A stretch of 64,000 nucleotides of DNA from Salinibacillus xinjiangensis. GTDB lineage: Bacteria; Bacillota; Bacilli; Bacillales; Alkalibacillaceae. The stretch spans positions 241,633 through 305,632 of the forward strand of contig NZ_WJNH01000005.1 in assembly GCF_009649735.1 (NCBI RefSeq), read 5' to 3'. Positions 1 to 8,210 of this stretch are shown here, one piece after another. Every line of letters begins with the position of its first letter. Position 1 is the stretch's first letter. The notes beneath the pieces were generated by a model that was not told where the DNA came from, did not search any database, and was given only the letters and a program-made list of their open reading frames with translations. The position numbers and the translations under genes are program-made.

Positions 1-868
1 TTACATCTTTTAATCGTGTTTCTGCAACGTTTAAGCCAGATCGAACTCCTTTTGGTAAGTCAATTTGTGTGATGTCCCCATTAATGACCATTTTAGACCC
101 AAAACCAAGCCTAGTTAAAAACATTTTCATTTGTTCAGGCGTCGTATTTTGGGCCTCATCTAAAATCACAAATGCATCATCAAGTGTTCGTCCCCTCATA
201 TATGCAAGCGGTGCAACTTCAATAGTGCCTCTTTCCATTAATCTAACTGTATGCTCTGTACCCATCACATCGTGGAGGGCATCATAAAGTGGACGCAAAT
301 ACGGGTCAACCTTTTCCTTTAAATCCCCTGGTAAAAATCCAAGACTTTCCCCTGCTTCAACAGCTGGTCTGGTTAAAATAATACGTTTTACGCTACCTGA
401 ACGCAACGCTTGAATGGCCATTACAACAGCTAAGTATGTCTTACCTGTTCCTGCAGGGCCTATTCCAAAAACTAAATCGTTGGTTTTGATGGCAGAAATG
501 TATTCTCTTTGTCCGAGTGTTTTGACTCGTATGGATTTACCCTTTGCATTTTTAGTAAGCTCATCCTCAAATAAGGCTTCAAACTGCTCTATTTTTCCAG
601 TTTTGGCTAGTTCAATTCCATAAATCACATCACGTTCTGTAATGGTTAACCCTTTACGAATAACCTTTAATATAGCATGTAATACTTCCTCGACTATCCG
701 AACGTAATTTTCATTCCCTGATACTTGGACCGTTTGTCCCCGTGTTACAATCGTAACGGGTAAGAACTCTTCCAATTGCTTCAGGTTTCTATCTTCTGTT
801 CCAAACAAGGATAGTGCTTCGTCTGGTGAAGCAAGTTCTAAATCTATTGTCTTTAAGTTATCCTGCAT
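1..868 (-). CDS. phoH: PhoH-family ATPase, 3' end cut by window edge
   Basis: PhoH-like cytosolic P-loop ATPase. The 289 visible codons carry a Walker A motif GPAGTGKT near residue 137 and a Walker B ILDEAQN near residue 236, preceded by an N-terminal KH-like segment. Family members are about 320 residues, so roughly 30 C-terminal residues lie outside the window. The ATG at 868-866 follows a GGAG sequence that sits inside the last codons of yqfD, so the two genes are translationally close. In B. subtilis this gene follows yqfC-yqfD, and the same order is seen here. PhoH is linked to RNA metabolism and ribosome maturation in related bacteria; the exact reaction is not known to me. Confidence 0.93.
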   Translation of the reverse strand, partial: MQDNLKTIDLELASPDEALSLFGTEDRNLKQLEEFLPVTIVTRGQTVQVSGNENYVRIVEEVLHAILKVIRKGLTITERDVIYGIELAKTGKIEQFEALFEDELTKNAKGKSIRVKTLGQREYISAIKTNDLVFGIGPAGTGKTYLAVVMAIQALRSGSVKRIILTRPAVEAGESLGFLPGDLKEKVDPYLRPLYDALHDVMGTEHTVRLMERGTIEVAPLAYMRGRTLDDAFVILDEAQNTTPEQMKMFLTRLGFGSKMVINGDITQIDLPKGVRSGLNVAETRLKDV

Positions 869-870
869 TT

Positions 871-2103
871 CTATTCTCCTTGATTAATGGGTTGAGGTTT
901 TGCAATGTCTTCTTTAACAATAAACAATAATTCTAACTTTACTTTACCATTCTCTACCTTTTCGTGCAAAATTCTTTCATCTAGAATCTCAGCATCGTGG
1001 TTAGTATGCTTTTTTAATTCTCTTTTTGCCTGTGCAATCCCTTCAGCAATGGCTGTTTTTTCATCTCTTTTCCCTGTTGTAGTTTCTTTCTCGAAGATGG
1101 TTTTCTTTTCGATGGAGAAAGGTAACTTAAAATTCAAGAAATACAAGGAATTATCCTCTTTTTCCATGTGCTTTTCCTTATAATCGGGAGAAAGGAAATC
1201 CCATATAGGAATAGAGAAATTTCCGATTTTTAGACTGTAGTGATGGTCTTTGTCTCCAGTTAGCGATTGATGCTTATATGTCAGTGGTACCGTTGTTTCT
1301 GTTGTATACCAAGTTTCAGCCATTACCGTTCCCTTGGAATGCACGTATTGTTGTCTGTCTTTTTGGTCATCCGCGTCTTCTTTTTCACCATTTATATTCC
1401 CATTTCCCTCCTCGATTATACCGGATACAAGAATATCACCTTTTTTCACCTTTTGATAAACGGCTACCTTAGGTGACCCCTTTTCAACTAGCATTTCCAT
1501 AATGGTGCCATCTTTACTCGCCACAAGGTGCTGTGGCATGCTTTTTTGTTCTTTGTCTACCACTGTTTTTTCCACACCTTGTACAATATAAGTTGTCCCT
1601 TTTTCCTCGATTCCAAGCCACATTATATCCTTTAATTCGTTGGTAATATTACGTTCAATATCATCCACCGAACGAAGGGTAAATTTGAATACCCCTTCCT
1701 TTAACCCATAATCATCCAATCTTTCTTGTATTTTATACTCCATTTCAGGTGATACCCCAACAATTTTTACTTGCCAAACCATGTTGGATAAAATAAAGAT
1801 TAGGACTAAGCTTAAAAAGAGACCAATTATCAGGGGCTTTCTAAATCTAAGGTGTGCTAAAATAAAGGGTAGTCCATTTTTTTCTTTTAAAGAAACCTTA
1901 TATCCTAACCTCCTCCGAATCTGTCGAATGTTAGTTAAATTTTTCAAATGGACCTTTGCCTCAATTTCCATTTCACTATTTCTCCTAATATCCCAAATAG
2001 CTATGTCCTCTCGTATACATTGATTTAAAAACAATTCAGGCTTTTTTCCTTTAATTTGTATCGTTATGTACCCCTTAAAAAACAGACCTTGCTTAAATTT
2101 CAT
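871..2103 (-). CDS. yqfD: Sporulation protein YqfD
   Basis: 410-residue membrane protein of the YqfD sporulation family, made in the mother cell in B. subtilis. One strongly hydrophobic segment (PLIIGLFLSLVLIFIL) lies near residues 85-105, and a large extracytoplasmic portion follows. The reading frame is open 32 codons further upstream, but that extension is just translated GTGCCAGGCAC repeat. I chose the ATG at 2103-2101 because an AGGGGTGGAG ribosome binding site precedes it and the protein then starts MKFKQG. It is followed directly by phoH and preceded by yqfC; the repeat element sits in the yqfC-yqfD gap. The molecular role is unknown. Confidence 0.88.
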   Translation of the reverse strand: MKFKQGLFFKGYITIQIKGKKPELFLNQCIREDIAIWDIRRNSEMEIEAKVHLKNLTNIRQIRRRLGYKVSLKEKNGLPFILAHLRFRKPLIIGLFLSLVLIFILSNMVWQVKIVGVSPEMEYKIQERLDDYGLKEGVFKFTLRSVDDIERNITNELKDIMWLGIEEKGTTYIVQGVEKTVVDKEQKSMPQHLVASKDGTIMEMLVEKGSPKVAVYQKVKKGDILVSGIIEEGNGNINGEKEDADDQKDRQQYVHSKGTVMAETWYTTETTVPLTYKHQSLTGDKDHHYSLKIGNFSIPIWDFLSPDYKEKHMEKEDNSLYFLNFKLPFSIEKKTIFEKETTTGKRDEKTAIAEGIAQAKRELKKHTNHDAEILDERILHEKVENGKVKLELLFIVKEDIAKPQPINQGE

Positions 2104-2136
2104 AACTCCACCCCTTAACATGTACCAAATTCGGCA

Positions 2137-2200
2137 AGTGCCAGGCACTGAGAATCGATTTTCGCCAGTAATGGCGAAAGTCAATAAAGTGCCAGGCACG
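2137..2200. repeat. GTGCCAGGCAC palindrome pair flanking a hairpin
   Basis: Two copies of the 11-bp near-palindrome GTGCCAGGCAC (2138-2148 and 2189-2199) flank a stem-loop TTTCGCC/GGCGAAA (2160-2166 with 2173-2179). The element fills the yqfC-yqfD intergenic space and ends a few bases before the yqfC stop. I recall similar GTGCCTGGCAC elements scattered in Bacillus genomes, but cannot check it here. Confidence 0.75.
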
Positions 2201-2202
2201 TG

Positions 2203-2484
2203 TTAGTTATCTACATATTGAACATCCTGAATTTTACCCTCTATAATGATTTCTTCTTGAAGCATAGTCTTAAGTACAAAATTCTCTCCTCTAACGCGTA
2301 CATATCCTTGATTTGTCTTTACAACAATTTCGTTTTCAGTAAATGTTACGAGGCCATGGTGATTCTCAATATATGCGTGTAATTGGCCAATTGTTGTGAT
2401 TCTCGGAAGATCAAGTAATACATCATCAGGGAGATTGAAATAATGTGCTACCCATTGTTTCATTCGACCTCGCCATTTGTTCAT
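2203..2484 (-). CDS. yqfC: Sporulation protein YqfC
   Basis: Small (93 residues) sporulation protein, similar in length and in the segment DLPRITTIGQLHAYIENH to YqfC of B. subtilis, where it is expressed under sigma-E together with yqfD. No membrane segment is seen. The C-terminal half (ENFVLKTMLQEEIIIEGKI) looks like a short beta-rich domain. The ATG at 2484 is preceded by GGGAGGGGGC; a TTG one codon upstream could also serve. The start lies only about 30 bp from the terminator of the preceding operon, so its promoter must be compact. Function unknown beyond sporulation association. Confidence 0.85.
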   Translation of the reverse strand: MNKWRGRMKQWVAHYFNLPDDVLLDLPRITTIGQLHAYIENHHGLVTFTENEIVVKTNQGYVRVRGENFVLKTMLQEEIIIEGKIQDVQYVDN

Positions 2485-2509
2485 CAAAATAGCCCCCTCC
2501 CTGAATATA

Positions 2510-2517
2510 TATGTATG
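2510..2517 (-). promoter_or_regulatory. Possible sigma-E -10 element before yqfC
   Basis: On the minus strand CATACATA lies about 25 bp upstream of the yqfC start, resembling the sigma-E -10 consensus CATACAnT. A clear -35 is not resolved because the region overlaps the upstream terminator. Inferred mainly from the known sigma-E control of yqfC. Confidence 0.3.
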
Positions 2518-2553
2518 AAAAAAGCACGAAATGTATCACTACATTTCGTGCTT
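2515..2553 (-). terminator. Intrinsic terminator of the nfeD-floA operon
   Basis: Perfect 14-bp stem AAGCACGAAATGTA/TACATTTCGTGCTT (2522-2535 with 2540-2553), 4-base loop, followed on the minus strand by a T-run. It closes the operon nfeD, floA and the 156-residue gene. Confidence 0.9.
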
Positions 2554-2565
2554 AAAGAAAATTCC

Positions 2566-3036
2566 TTATTTTATTTTTCGCTGATAGTTTGAACGATAAG
2601 GATTATGAGCTCTAGGTGAGCTTAATACTTCGTTCATAATTAAACTTTCGACAATTCGCTTTTGCTTTAATTGCTTTTTCATCGAAATTGAACTAAAAGC
2701 TGGATTGTTTTGTTCTTTTCGTCGTTCTAGCGAAAGGGAAGGTTCAACGATTTTGCTCTTGGTAATATCTTGACTACCTACATGGCTGTTTTCAGAAGTT
2801 ATTGTATGCTCTTTGGTTGCTTCTCTTGCAGTAGTTATGTTTTCGTCTTTCCGCTCCCGCTGACTCACAGTATCCCGTTCTTGGGATCTTGTTTCCTGAT
2901 AGGTCCTCCCAGACGGGGTTGGAGTTGGTTTTGGTCCGGCTACTGGCCTAGGATTTTTTTCAACCTCCTGATCTTTGCCGGTAAAAAGACTGATAGCTCC
3001 AAAGACGAGCGCTACCAAAATGGCTAAAAAGTCCAT
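2566..3036 (-). CDS. Uncharacterised membrane-anchored protein in the yqfB position
   Basis: 156 residues. It begins with a hydrophobic segment (FLAILVALVFGAISLF, residues 3-18), then a long, charged, low-complexity Pro/Thr/Glu/Lys-rich tail with no recognisable domain and a basic C-terminus (SNYQRKIK). The ATG is preceded by GGGGGCGAGAAA. It is the third gene of the sigma-W-like operon, where B. subtilis carries yqfB. I do not recognise the sequence as YqfB, so only position supports a relationship. The topology suggests a single-pass membrane protein that works with FloA/NfeD in the envelope stress response; this is inference. Confidence 0.7.
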   Translation of the reverse strand: MDFLAILVALVFGAISLFTGKDQEVEKNPRPVAGPKPTPTPSGRTYQETRSQERDTVSQRERKDENITTAREATKEHTITSENSHVGSQDITKSKIVEPSLSLERRKEQNNPAFSSISMKKQLKQKRIVESLIMNEVLSSPRAHNPYRSNYQRKIK

Positions 3037-3066
3037 TTTCTCGCCCCCTTATGAATCTTATTCATC

Positions 3067-4056
3067 TTATTCATGATCTTCATCTTCATGCTTACTTAAT
3101 TTACTAATCATGTCTCTCATATCAGTATCAGCCATTATATTTTTCAGATTTTGATAATCCATTACACCAATATTTCCTGACCGTAAAGCTTCAGCCATTG
3201 CAAGTGGTACCTCAGCCTCAGCTTCCACAACTTTAGCCTGCATTTCTTGAACGCGAGCAACCATTTCTTGCTCTTGAGCAACTGCCATTGCACGACGTTC
3301 TTCGGCTTTCGCTTGCGCAATGTTTTTATCTGCTTCAGCTTGATCTGTTTGCAAGGTTGCACCAATGTTCTTCCCAATATCAATGTCTGCAATATCAATG
3401 GATAAAATCTCAAAAGCAGTCCCAGAATCCAGACCTTTAGATAGGACAGTTTGTGAAATTAAATCAGGATTTTCCAGAACCTTTGTATGAGCATCAGAGC
3501 TACCGATAGTAGAAACGATTCCTTCACCAACACGGGCAATGATCGTTTCTTCACCAGCACCCCCAACTAATCGATCAATGTTGGCACGAACTGTAATTCT
3601 TGCCTTTGCTTTCACTTCAATACCATCCATTGCAATACCCGCAATAAATGGTGTTTCGATAACTTTAGGGTTTACACTCATTTGAACGGCTTCAAGCACA
3701 TCACGCCCAGCCAAATCAATCGCTGCAGCACGTTCAAAACTCAATTCAATGTTAGCTCTTTGTGCAGCAATTAGTGCATTCACGACGCGGTCAACATTAC
3801 CACCTGCTAAATAGTGCCCTTCAAGTTGATTTGTGTGAACATCCACACCCGCTTTATGGGCTTTAATTAGAGGGTTGATGACCATTCTAGGAACTACTCT
3901 ACGTAAACGCATTCCTACTAAAGAAAAAATATTGATTCTGACTCCTGCTGCAATTGCACTAATCCAGAGAGTTACTGGAATGAAGGTAAATAAAAGTGCA
4001 ATAGCAATAATGATGATTCCAATAAAAACGATTGGCATTAATGCTTCATATTCCAT
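3067..4056 (-). CDS. floA: Flotillin-like protein FloA
   Basis: 329-residue flotillin (YqfA family), close to the 331 of B. subtilis FloA. An N-terminal hydrophobic hairpin (about residues 5-40) anchors it in the membrane. It is followed by an SPFH/band-7 domain and an Ala/Glu-rich coiled coil ([18 protein letters not shown], about residues 240-290). It organises membrane microdomains and membrane fluidity. The ATG follows a strong AAAGGAGG site and lies 14 bp after nfeD. In B. subtilis yqeZ-yqfA-yqfB is sigma-W regulated, which matches the promoter found here. Genes for flotillins and NfeD proteins are commonly paired. Confidence 0.96.
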   Translation of the reverse strand: MEYEALMPIVFIGIIIIAIALLFTFIPVTLWISAIAAGVRINIFSLVGMRLRRVVPRMVINPLIKAHKAGVDVHTNQLEGHYLAGGNVDRVVNALIAAQRANIELSFERAAAIDLAGRDVLEAVQMSVNPKVIETPFIAGIAMDGIEVKAKARITVRANIDRLVGGAGEETIIARVGEGIVSTIGSSDAHTKVLENPDLISQTVLSKGLDSGTAFEILSIDIADIDIGKNIGATLQTDQAEADKNIAQAKAEERRAMAVAQEQEMVARVQEMQAKVVEAEAEVPLAMAEALRSGNIGVMDYQNLKNIMADTDMRDMISKLSKHEDEDHE

Positions 4057-4070
4057 TGATTTTTCCTCCT

Positions 4071-5399
4071 TTAATCTATTTGTTCTCTCACTACAATACG
4101 AGAGCCTTCAACTTTAACAATTTTGACCTCTTTCCCCTGCTGAATATATCCACCCTCAGTTACCACATCTAATCTTTCATCATCAAAAATAGCTGTTCCT
4201 GAAGGGCGTAAGGGGGTTAGAGTTTTCCCTACTAATCCAATTAATTCTAATCGATTAATTGTTGAAACAAACCCTTTTTCGGTTGTTGTTCGTTCGCTTA
4301 ATATAATATTTCGTAGCAGTCCTTTTTCGAGACCTACCTTTTTAAATAAGATGACAGATACAATAATGGAAACAAGTATAGCAATGCTAACACTCATGGC
4401 CATATGTCCTAAATCTGCACCTGACATAAACAGAGAAACAAGGATTGCACCTACACCGATTATACCAAGGATTCCTCCTGGCACAAAAAATTCAATTGCA
4501 ATACAAACTATACCTGCTATTAATAATATAAGGGCTTCAAAGCCTGCGAGTCCTGCTATCATATGCCCATAGAAAAACAGTATAAGTGATGCCAAACCCA
4601 TTGCACCAGGTATGCCAAAGCCAGGAGAATAAAGCTCCACAATAAACCCAAGACTGGCTACAGACAGTAGAATCGGAACGACCACAGGATTTGTCACAAA
4701 CCTAGCAATATGTTCTGCTAATGTAGGTTCAGAAGTCTGCACTTGCGCATTTTCAAGGTTTAGCATCGATAACAATTCAGTGCGTTCTTCGGCGATTCCT
4801 TCTGCATATTGAACCTCAACGGCCTCGTTGGCACGAAGAGTTAAAAACTCCCCTTCCCCAGCCCGATATTCAGGTAAATCAATAGAGGCATCTGCCATCG
4901 CCTGCGCATATAAAGGATCTCGTCCATTATGTTCTGCAGCAGCTGTCATATCCGCTATCCATGCTGATTGTGCTTTCTTATCAGCTGCTGTTCCATCTGA
5001 ATTAATAACCCCAGATGCTCCCATGGTTGCAGTAGGCTTCATATAGATTTGATCGGCATTCAAGGCTATATAGGAACCAGCAGATAAAGCTTCATTCAGA
5101 ACATATGCTGTGTTCGGAATTTCTAGGTCTAGCAAAATATCAGCAATTTCACCAGCAGCAGCAACGGCTCCCCCTGGAGTGTTAATTTCAAAGATAATAT
5201 GATCGGCTCCACTTTTATGGGCTTCCTCGATACTACGTTCTAAAAAAGCGGCCAAACCACGCTCAACATTGTCTTCCACTGGTATAACGTAAACAACTTT
5301 TCCTTCCCCATTGCCCTCGGCATGCGTCTGGAAGAGTGGAAATAGTATTAGTAGAAGTGCAGTAACGGTTATCAACCGACTCCACTTGAATCTCGGCAT
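4071..5399 (-). CDS. yqeZ: NfeD-family membrane serine protease-like protein (YqeZ)
   Basis: 442-residue long-form NfeD protein. It has an N-terminal signal peptide (residues 1-27, ending around THA) and a ClpP-class protease-like domain with GGAVAAAGE and the nucleophile region SAGSYIAL near residue 106. About five membrane segments follow (roughly residues 240-345). A C-terminal OB-fold domain ([20 protein letters not shown] onwards) completes the protein. It is the first gene of the floA operon and is preceded by a sigma-W-type promoter. Known NfeD proteins interact with flotillins in membrane quality control, and the same role is inferred here. Confidence 0.92.
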   Translation of the reverse strand: MPRFKWSRLITVTALLLILFPLFQTHAEGNGEGKVVYVIPVEDNVERGLAAFLERSIEEAHKSGADHIIFEINTPGGAVAAAGEIADILLDLEIPNTAYVLNEALSAGSYIALNADQIYMKPTATMGASGVINSDGTAADKKAQSAWIADMTAAAEHNGRDPLYAQAMADASIDLPEYRAGEGEFLTLRANEAVEVQYAEGIAEERTELLSMLNLENAQVQTSEPTLAEHIARFVTNPVVVPILLSVASLGFIVELYSPGFGIPGAMGLASLILFFYGHMIAGLAGFEALILLIAGIVCIAIEFFVPGGILGIIGVGAILVSLFMSGADLGHMAMSVSIAILVSIIVSVILFKKVGLEKGLLRNIILSERTTTEKGFVSTINRLELIGLVGKTLTPLRPSGTAIFDDERLDVVTEGGYIQQGKEVKIVKVEGSRIVVREQID

Positions 5400-5434
5400 C
5401 CCTTATCACTCCTTTCTAGCCTCATATTAACGTT

Positions 5435-5461
5435 TACGTTTTGATCCATTAAAATGTTTCA
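5435..5461 (-). promoter_or_regulatory. Sigma-W-type promoter of yqeZ-floA
   Basis: Minus strand TGAAAC (5456-5461), 17 bp, CGTA (5435-5438). This fits the extracytoplasmic-function sigma-W consensus TGAAAC-N16/17-CGTA and sits about 35 bp upstream of the yqeZ start. The orthologous B. subtilis operon is sigma-W controlled. Confidence 0.8.
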
Positions 5462-5526
5462 AAAAATATTAAGGCTATTAAAATGATGATGATTATGTAC
5501 ACAGTAAACTAGCTTGGGTAAATGTG

Positions 5527-5556
5527 AAAAAAAGGCTGCCAAAAGTGGCAACCTTT
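5527..5556 (-). terminator. Intrinsic terminator after yqeY
   Basis: 10-bp stem AAAGGTTGCC/GGCAGCCTTT with one G-T pair and a 6-base loop, followed by T residues on the minus strand. It ends the rpsU-yqeY unit. Confidence 0.85.
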
Positions 5557-5588
5557 TTCAATTCCGACCTATCTCTGACAGGTTTTCT

Positions 5589-6035
5589 TTACGATAAGTG
5601 TTCCATAACGAGTTGATTCACTTTTCCGCCGTCCGCTTTTCCTTTTACTTTCGGCATTAAAGCACCCATTACTTTACCCATGTCAGATTTTGATTCGGCA
5701 CCGACAGCTTTTATTGTATCTACAACCAATTCGGTTAACTCTTCATCGGATAACTGCTCAGGCATGTATTTTTGTAAAACATTTAATTCATCCTTAGTTT
5801 TTTCAACTAAGTCATCTCGGCCGGCATTTTCAAATTCTTGGAGGGAATCATTTCTTTGCTTTAACTCGCGCGATAGCACAGACAATTCTTCGTCCTCTGT
5901 CAATTGGTCTTTCCCCAATTTAATCGCTTCATTTTGAATCGAAGCTTTTACCATACGGATAACACCTAATGCTTGTTTATCCTTACTTCTCATTGCTTCC
6001 TTCATATCATGATTAAGACGATCAAGCAAAGTCAC
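5589..6035 (-). CDS. yqeY: GatB/YqeY-domain protein
   Basis: 148-residue protein made of a single GatB/YqeY tail domain, the fold appended to GatB amidotransferase and implicated in tRNA binding. Typical features are the start [28 protein letters not shown] in the middle and the conserved [19 protein letters not shown] near the C-terminus. It starts with GTG, chosen because the family begins at this point and a GAGGGTG site precedes it. It lies 17 bp after rpsU and shares its promoter, as in B. subtilis. Physiological role unproven. Confidence 0.93.
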   Translation of the reverse strand: MTLLDRLNHDMKEAMRSKDKQALGVIRMVKASIQNEAIKLGKDQLTEDEELSVLSRELKQRNDSLQEFENAGRDDLVEKTKDELNVLQKYMPEQLSDEELTELVVDTIKAVGAESKSDMGKVMGALMPKVKGKADGGKVNQLVMEHLS

Positions 6036-6052
6036 TTATACTACACCCTCTT

Positions 6053-6226
6053 TTACTTTTTACGCTTCCTTGCAGCCTCTGATTTCTTCTTTCTTCTTAC
6101 GCTTGGCTTTTCGTAGTATTCACGTTTACGGTACTCAGATAAAGTTCCGCTCTTAGAAACTGTACGTTTAAAGCGACGAAGTGCATCTTCAAGAGACTCA
6201 TTCTTACGTACGCGAGTATTTGACAT
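6053..6226 (-). CDS. rpsU: 30S ribosomal protein S21
   Basis: 57-residue S21 with the expected basic composition: [20 protein letters not shown] at the start and an Arg/Lys-rich tail ending AARKRKK. The frame is open 15 codons upstream, but the ATG at 6226 is preceded by a strong GGAGGGAAAT site and gives the normal S21 length. S21 is a late-assembling small-subunit protein that helps translation initiation. It is the first gene of the rpsU-yqeY operon, with a near-consensus promoter and a short leader hairpin upstream. Confidence 0.97.
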   Translation of the reverse strand: MSNTRVRKNESLEDALRRFKRTVSKSGTLSEYRKREYYEKPSVRRKKKSEAARKRKK

Positions 6227-6260
6227 GCTTATTTCCCTCCCTCCAACTACACAAAACAAT

Positions 6261-6279
6261 CTCGGTGACATGTACCGAG
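6261..6279 (-). promoter_or_regulatory. Hairpin in the rpsU 5' leader
   Basis: Inverted repeat CTCGGT/ACCGAG (6261-6266 with 6274-6279), 7-base loop, between the promoter and the rpsU ribosome binding site. It could be an RNA stability element or an S21 autoregulatory site; no proof from sequence. Confidence 0.5.
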
Positions 6280-6297
6280 TGATACATATCTTTTCAT

Positions 6298-6326
6298 ATT
6301 ATATTAAAATATACGCCTATGGTCAA
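6298..6326 (-). promoter_or_regulatory. Sigma-A promoter of rpsU-yqeY
   Basis: Minus strand TTGACC (6321-6326), 17 bp, TATAAT (6298-6303), about 72 bp upstream of the rpsU start. Confidence 0.88.
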
Positions 6327-6420
6327 CTTTTTACCGAACAATTCTATAAGAAATGCATAGAAAATAAAAATATGGACATGAATAGTCGACTTGTCCATAC
6401 AATGTATTGAGGTGAATACA

Positions 6421-7347
6421 TTGGAAAGTATATGGTCGATGTTTATTGTATATATTGGCATTTTTCTATTTGGTATGATTCTATTAAAAACAGGTATACA
6501 GCAAATATCCTACCACAAGACGAAGATGTGGCTCATGAAGCACACTTCCAATCCACTCAAAGGATTTCTAATTGGCATCGCTATTACAGCTGTTTTACAA
6601 AGCAGTTCCACGACCATTGTCCTAATCGTAAGTTTGACATCGGTAGGATTACTTCCATTTACTCATGCAATTGCGATTATTTTGGGAGCCAATGTTGGGA
6701 CAACTGTTACAGCAGAAATCATGGCTCTTTCTAATCTATGGTTGATGTGGTCCACCCTGATTCTTGGTTTCATACTTATGTGTATCCATAAGCAAGTCAT
6801 TTTTTCCATTGGCTGTGTATTATTTGGCTTAGGAACCATTTTTACTGCTCTCTATGGATTTGAGAGTCTTGTGGAGCCAATTCAAAGGACTCCCTACATT
6901 GAAAATGGATTATATACGATTAGTACCAATACCAGTTATAGTATCTTATTTGGAGTCATAATTACTGGCATTATTCAATCATCTAGTGCATTTACAGGCA
7001 TGATTATGAGCTTTATGAATGAGAATCTATTAAATCTTAGTAGTGGTATTGCTATGGTTTTAGGGGCCAATATCGGGACATGTTTTACAGCTATTTTAGC
7101 TTCTATTGGCAGTAGAATAGAAGCCAAGTGGACAGCATATGCGCATGTGTGGATTAATCTTATAGGGGTATTATGTTTCATTCCTTTTATTCATTGGCTT
7201 GGAGATTTGGTCGTTAATGTGACGCCTATCCCTGGAAGACAGTTAGCTCATGCATCTGTCCTATTCAACATCATCACTAGTTTATTGTTTTTACCCTTTA
7301 TTAAGCCTTTGGCAACATTTATTAAGCTTACCAGTAAAAAAATTTAG
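6421..7347 (+). CDS. yqeW: Na/Pi cotransporter family protein YqeW
   Basis: 308-residue polytopic membrane protein of the NptA/PNaS family. Two inverted halves each carry the signature glutamine-serine motif: TAVLQSSSTTIVL near residue 60 and GIIQSSSAFTGMI near residue 190, each followed by an LGANxGT motif (ILGANVGTTVTA, VLGANIGTCFTA). It probably moves phosphate with sodium; substrate not proven. There is no PhoU-like C-terminal domain. I start it at the TTG at 6421 because GAGGTG lies six bases upstream; the longer frame has no such site. It is transcribed divergently from rpsU, as in B. subtilis. Confidence 0.9.
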   Translation: MESIWSMFIVYIGIFLFGMILLKTGIQQISYHKTKMWLMKHTSNPLKGFLIGIAITAVLQSSSTTIVLIVSLTSVGLLPFTHAIAIILGANVGTTVTAEIMALSNLWLMWSTLILGFILMCIHKQVIFSIGCVLFGLGTIFTALYGFESLVEPIQRTPYIENGLYTISTNTSYSILFGVIITGIIQSSSAFTGMIMSFMNENLLNLSSGIAMVLGANIGTCFTAILASIGSRIEAKWTAYAHVWINLIGVLCFIPFIHWLGDLVVNVTPIPGRQLAHASVLFNIITSLLFLPFIKPLATFIKLTSKKI

Positions 7348-7369
7348 TCGTATATTAATAAAATTGGAA

Positions 7370-7400
7370 ACAGCCCTATCCAAATAAGGATGAGGGCTGT
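7370..7400. terminator. Convergent hairpin between yqeW and deoC
   Basis: ACAGCCCT/AGGGCTGT (7370-7377 with 7393-7400) with further partial pairing (TCC/GGA) inside. The flanking T-runs are weak in both directions. Likely a shared terminator for the convergent genes. Confidence 0.65.
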
Positions 7401-7411
7401 ATATAATTTCG

Positions 7412-8083
7412 TTAATAAGATTCGTTACCTTCTCCACCAGTTACAATCGCAACACCTGCACTAGCACCAATACGTGTTGCCCCTGCTTTGATCATATCAT
7501 CTGTTGCTTTACCGTCACGGACACCGCCAGATGCTTTTACTCCCATCTCTGGACCAACTGTTTTACGCATTAATTCAATGTCTTCAACAGTAGCACCGCC
7601 ACCTGAAAATCCGGTAGATGTTTTAACATAATCAGCTTTAGCTTCTTTTGCTAGCTGACAGGCTTTTACTTTTTCATCATTTGTTAGTAGAGACGTTTCG
7701 ATAATTACTTTAACCAAGGCCTTCCCTTGTGCTTCTTTAACAACAGCTTCAATATCAGCCCGAACGGTGTCAGCGTCACCATCCTTTAACGCGCCAACAT
7801 TGATGACCATGTCCACTTCTTCAGCCCCATTTTCTATTGCATTCTTTGTTTCAAATGCCTTCACCTCAGAAGTTGTAGCTCCAAGCGGAAATCCTATCAC
7901 TGTACAAACCTTAACAGGCGTATTTTTGAGTTTTTCATAGCAATATGAAACCCAATATGGATTGACACAAACAGAAGCAAACTCATACTGCTTCGCTTCA
8001 TCGCAAATTTGATCAATTTTTTCCTTTTGAGTTTCAGGTTTTAATTGTGTGTGATCAATTTTTTTTGCAAGACCTTCGCTCAT
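7412..8083 (-). CDS. deoC: Deoxyribose-phosphate aldolase
   Basis: 223-residue DeoC, the same length as the B. subtilis enzyme. It cleaves 2-deoxyribose-5-phosphate to glyceraldehyde-3-phosphate and acetaldehyde in deoxynucleoside catabolism. The TIM-barrel motifs are intact: KVIIETSLL near residue 150, [16 protein letters not shown] with the Schiff-base lysine, and [10 protein letters not shown] with the second active-site lysine. The ATG at 8083 is preceded by AGGTG; a GTG three codons earlier is less likely. It stands alone, away from the deoR/nupC/pdp genes that accompany it in B. subtilis. Confidence 0.96.
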   Translation of the reverse strand: MSEGLAKKIDHTQLKPETQKEKIDQICDEAKQYEFASVCVNPYWVSYCYEKLKNTPVKVCTVIGFPLGATTSEVKAFETKNAIENGAEEVDMVINVGALKDGDADTVRADIEAVVKEAQGKALVKVIIETSLLTNDEKVKACQLAKEAKADYVKTSTGFSGGGATVEDIELMRKTVGPEMGVKASGGVRDGKATDDMIKAGATRIGASAGVAIVTGGEGNESY

Positions 8084-8172
8084 GAATTTCACCTACTTTA
8101 TTTATCATTTTATGTACCGGTTTAATATTAACATTCCCTAAATGAAAATGCTATGTACCATAAGAGTCAAAA

Positions 8173-8199
8173 GAGGGCTTTCCTAACTAGAAAGCCCTC
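8173..8199 (-). terminator. Terminator after the YpjP-family gene
   Basis: Perfect 10-bp stem GAGGGCTTTC/GAAAGCCCTC (8173-8182 with 8190-8199), 7-base loop, followed by TTTT on the minus strand. Confidence 0.85.
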
Positions 8200-8210
8200 A
8201 ACTATGAAAC

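Noticed and set aside
2104..2199. N-terminal extension of YqfD
   Set aside because: The extra residues are translated palindromic repeat; a good ribosome binding site precedes the ATG at 2103.
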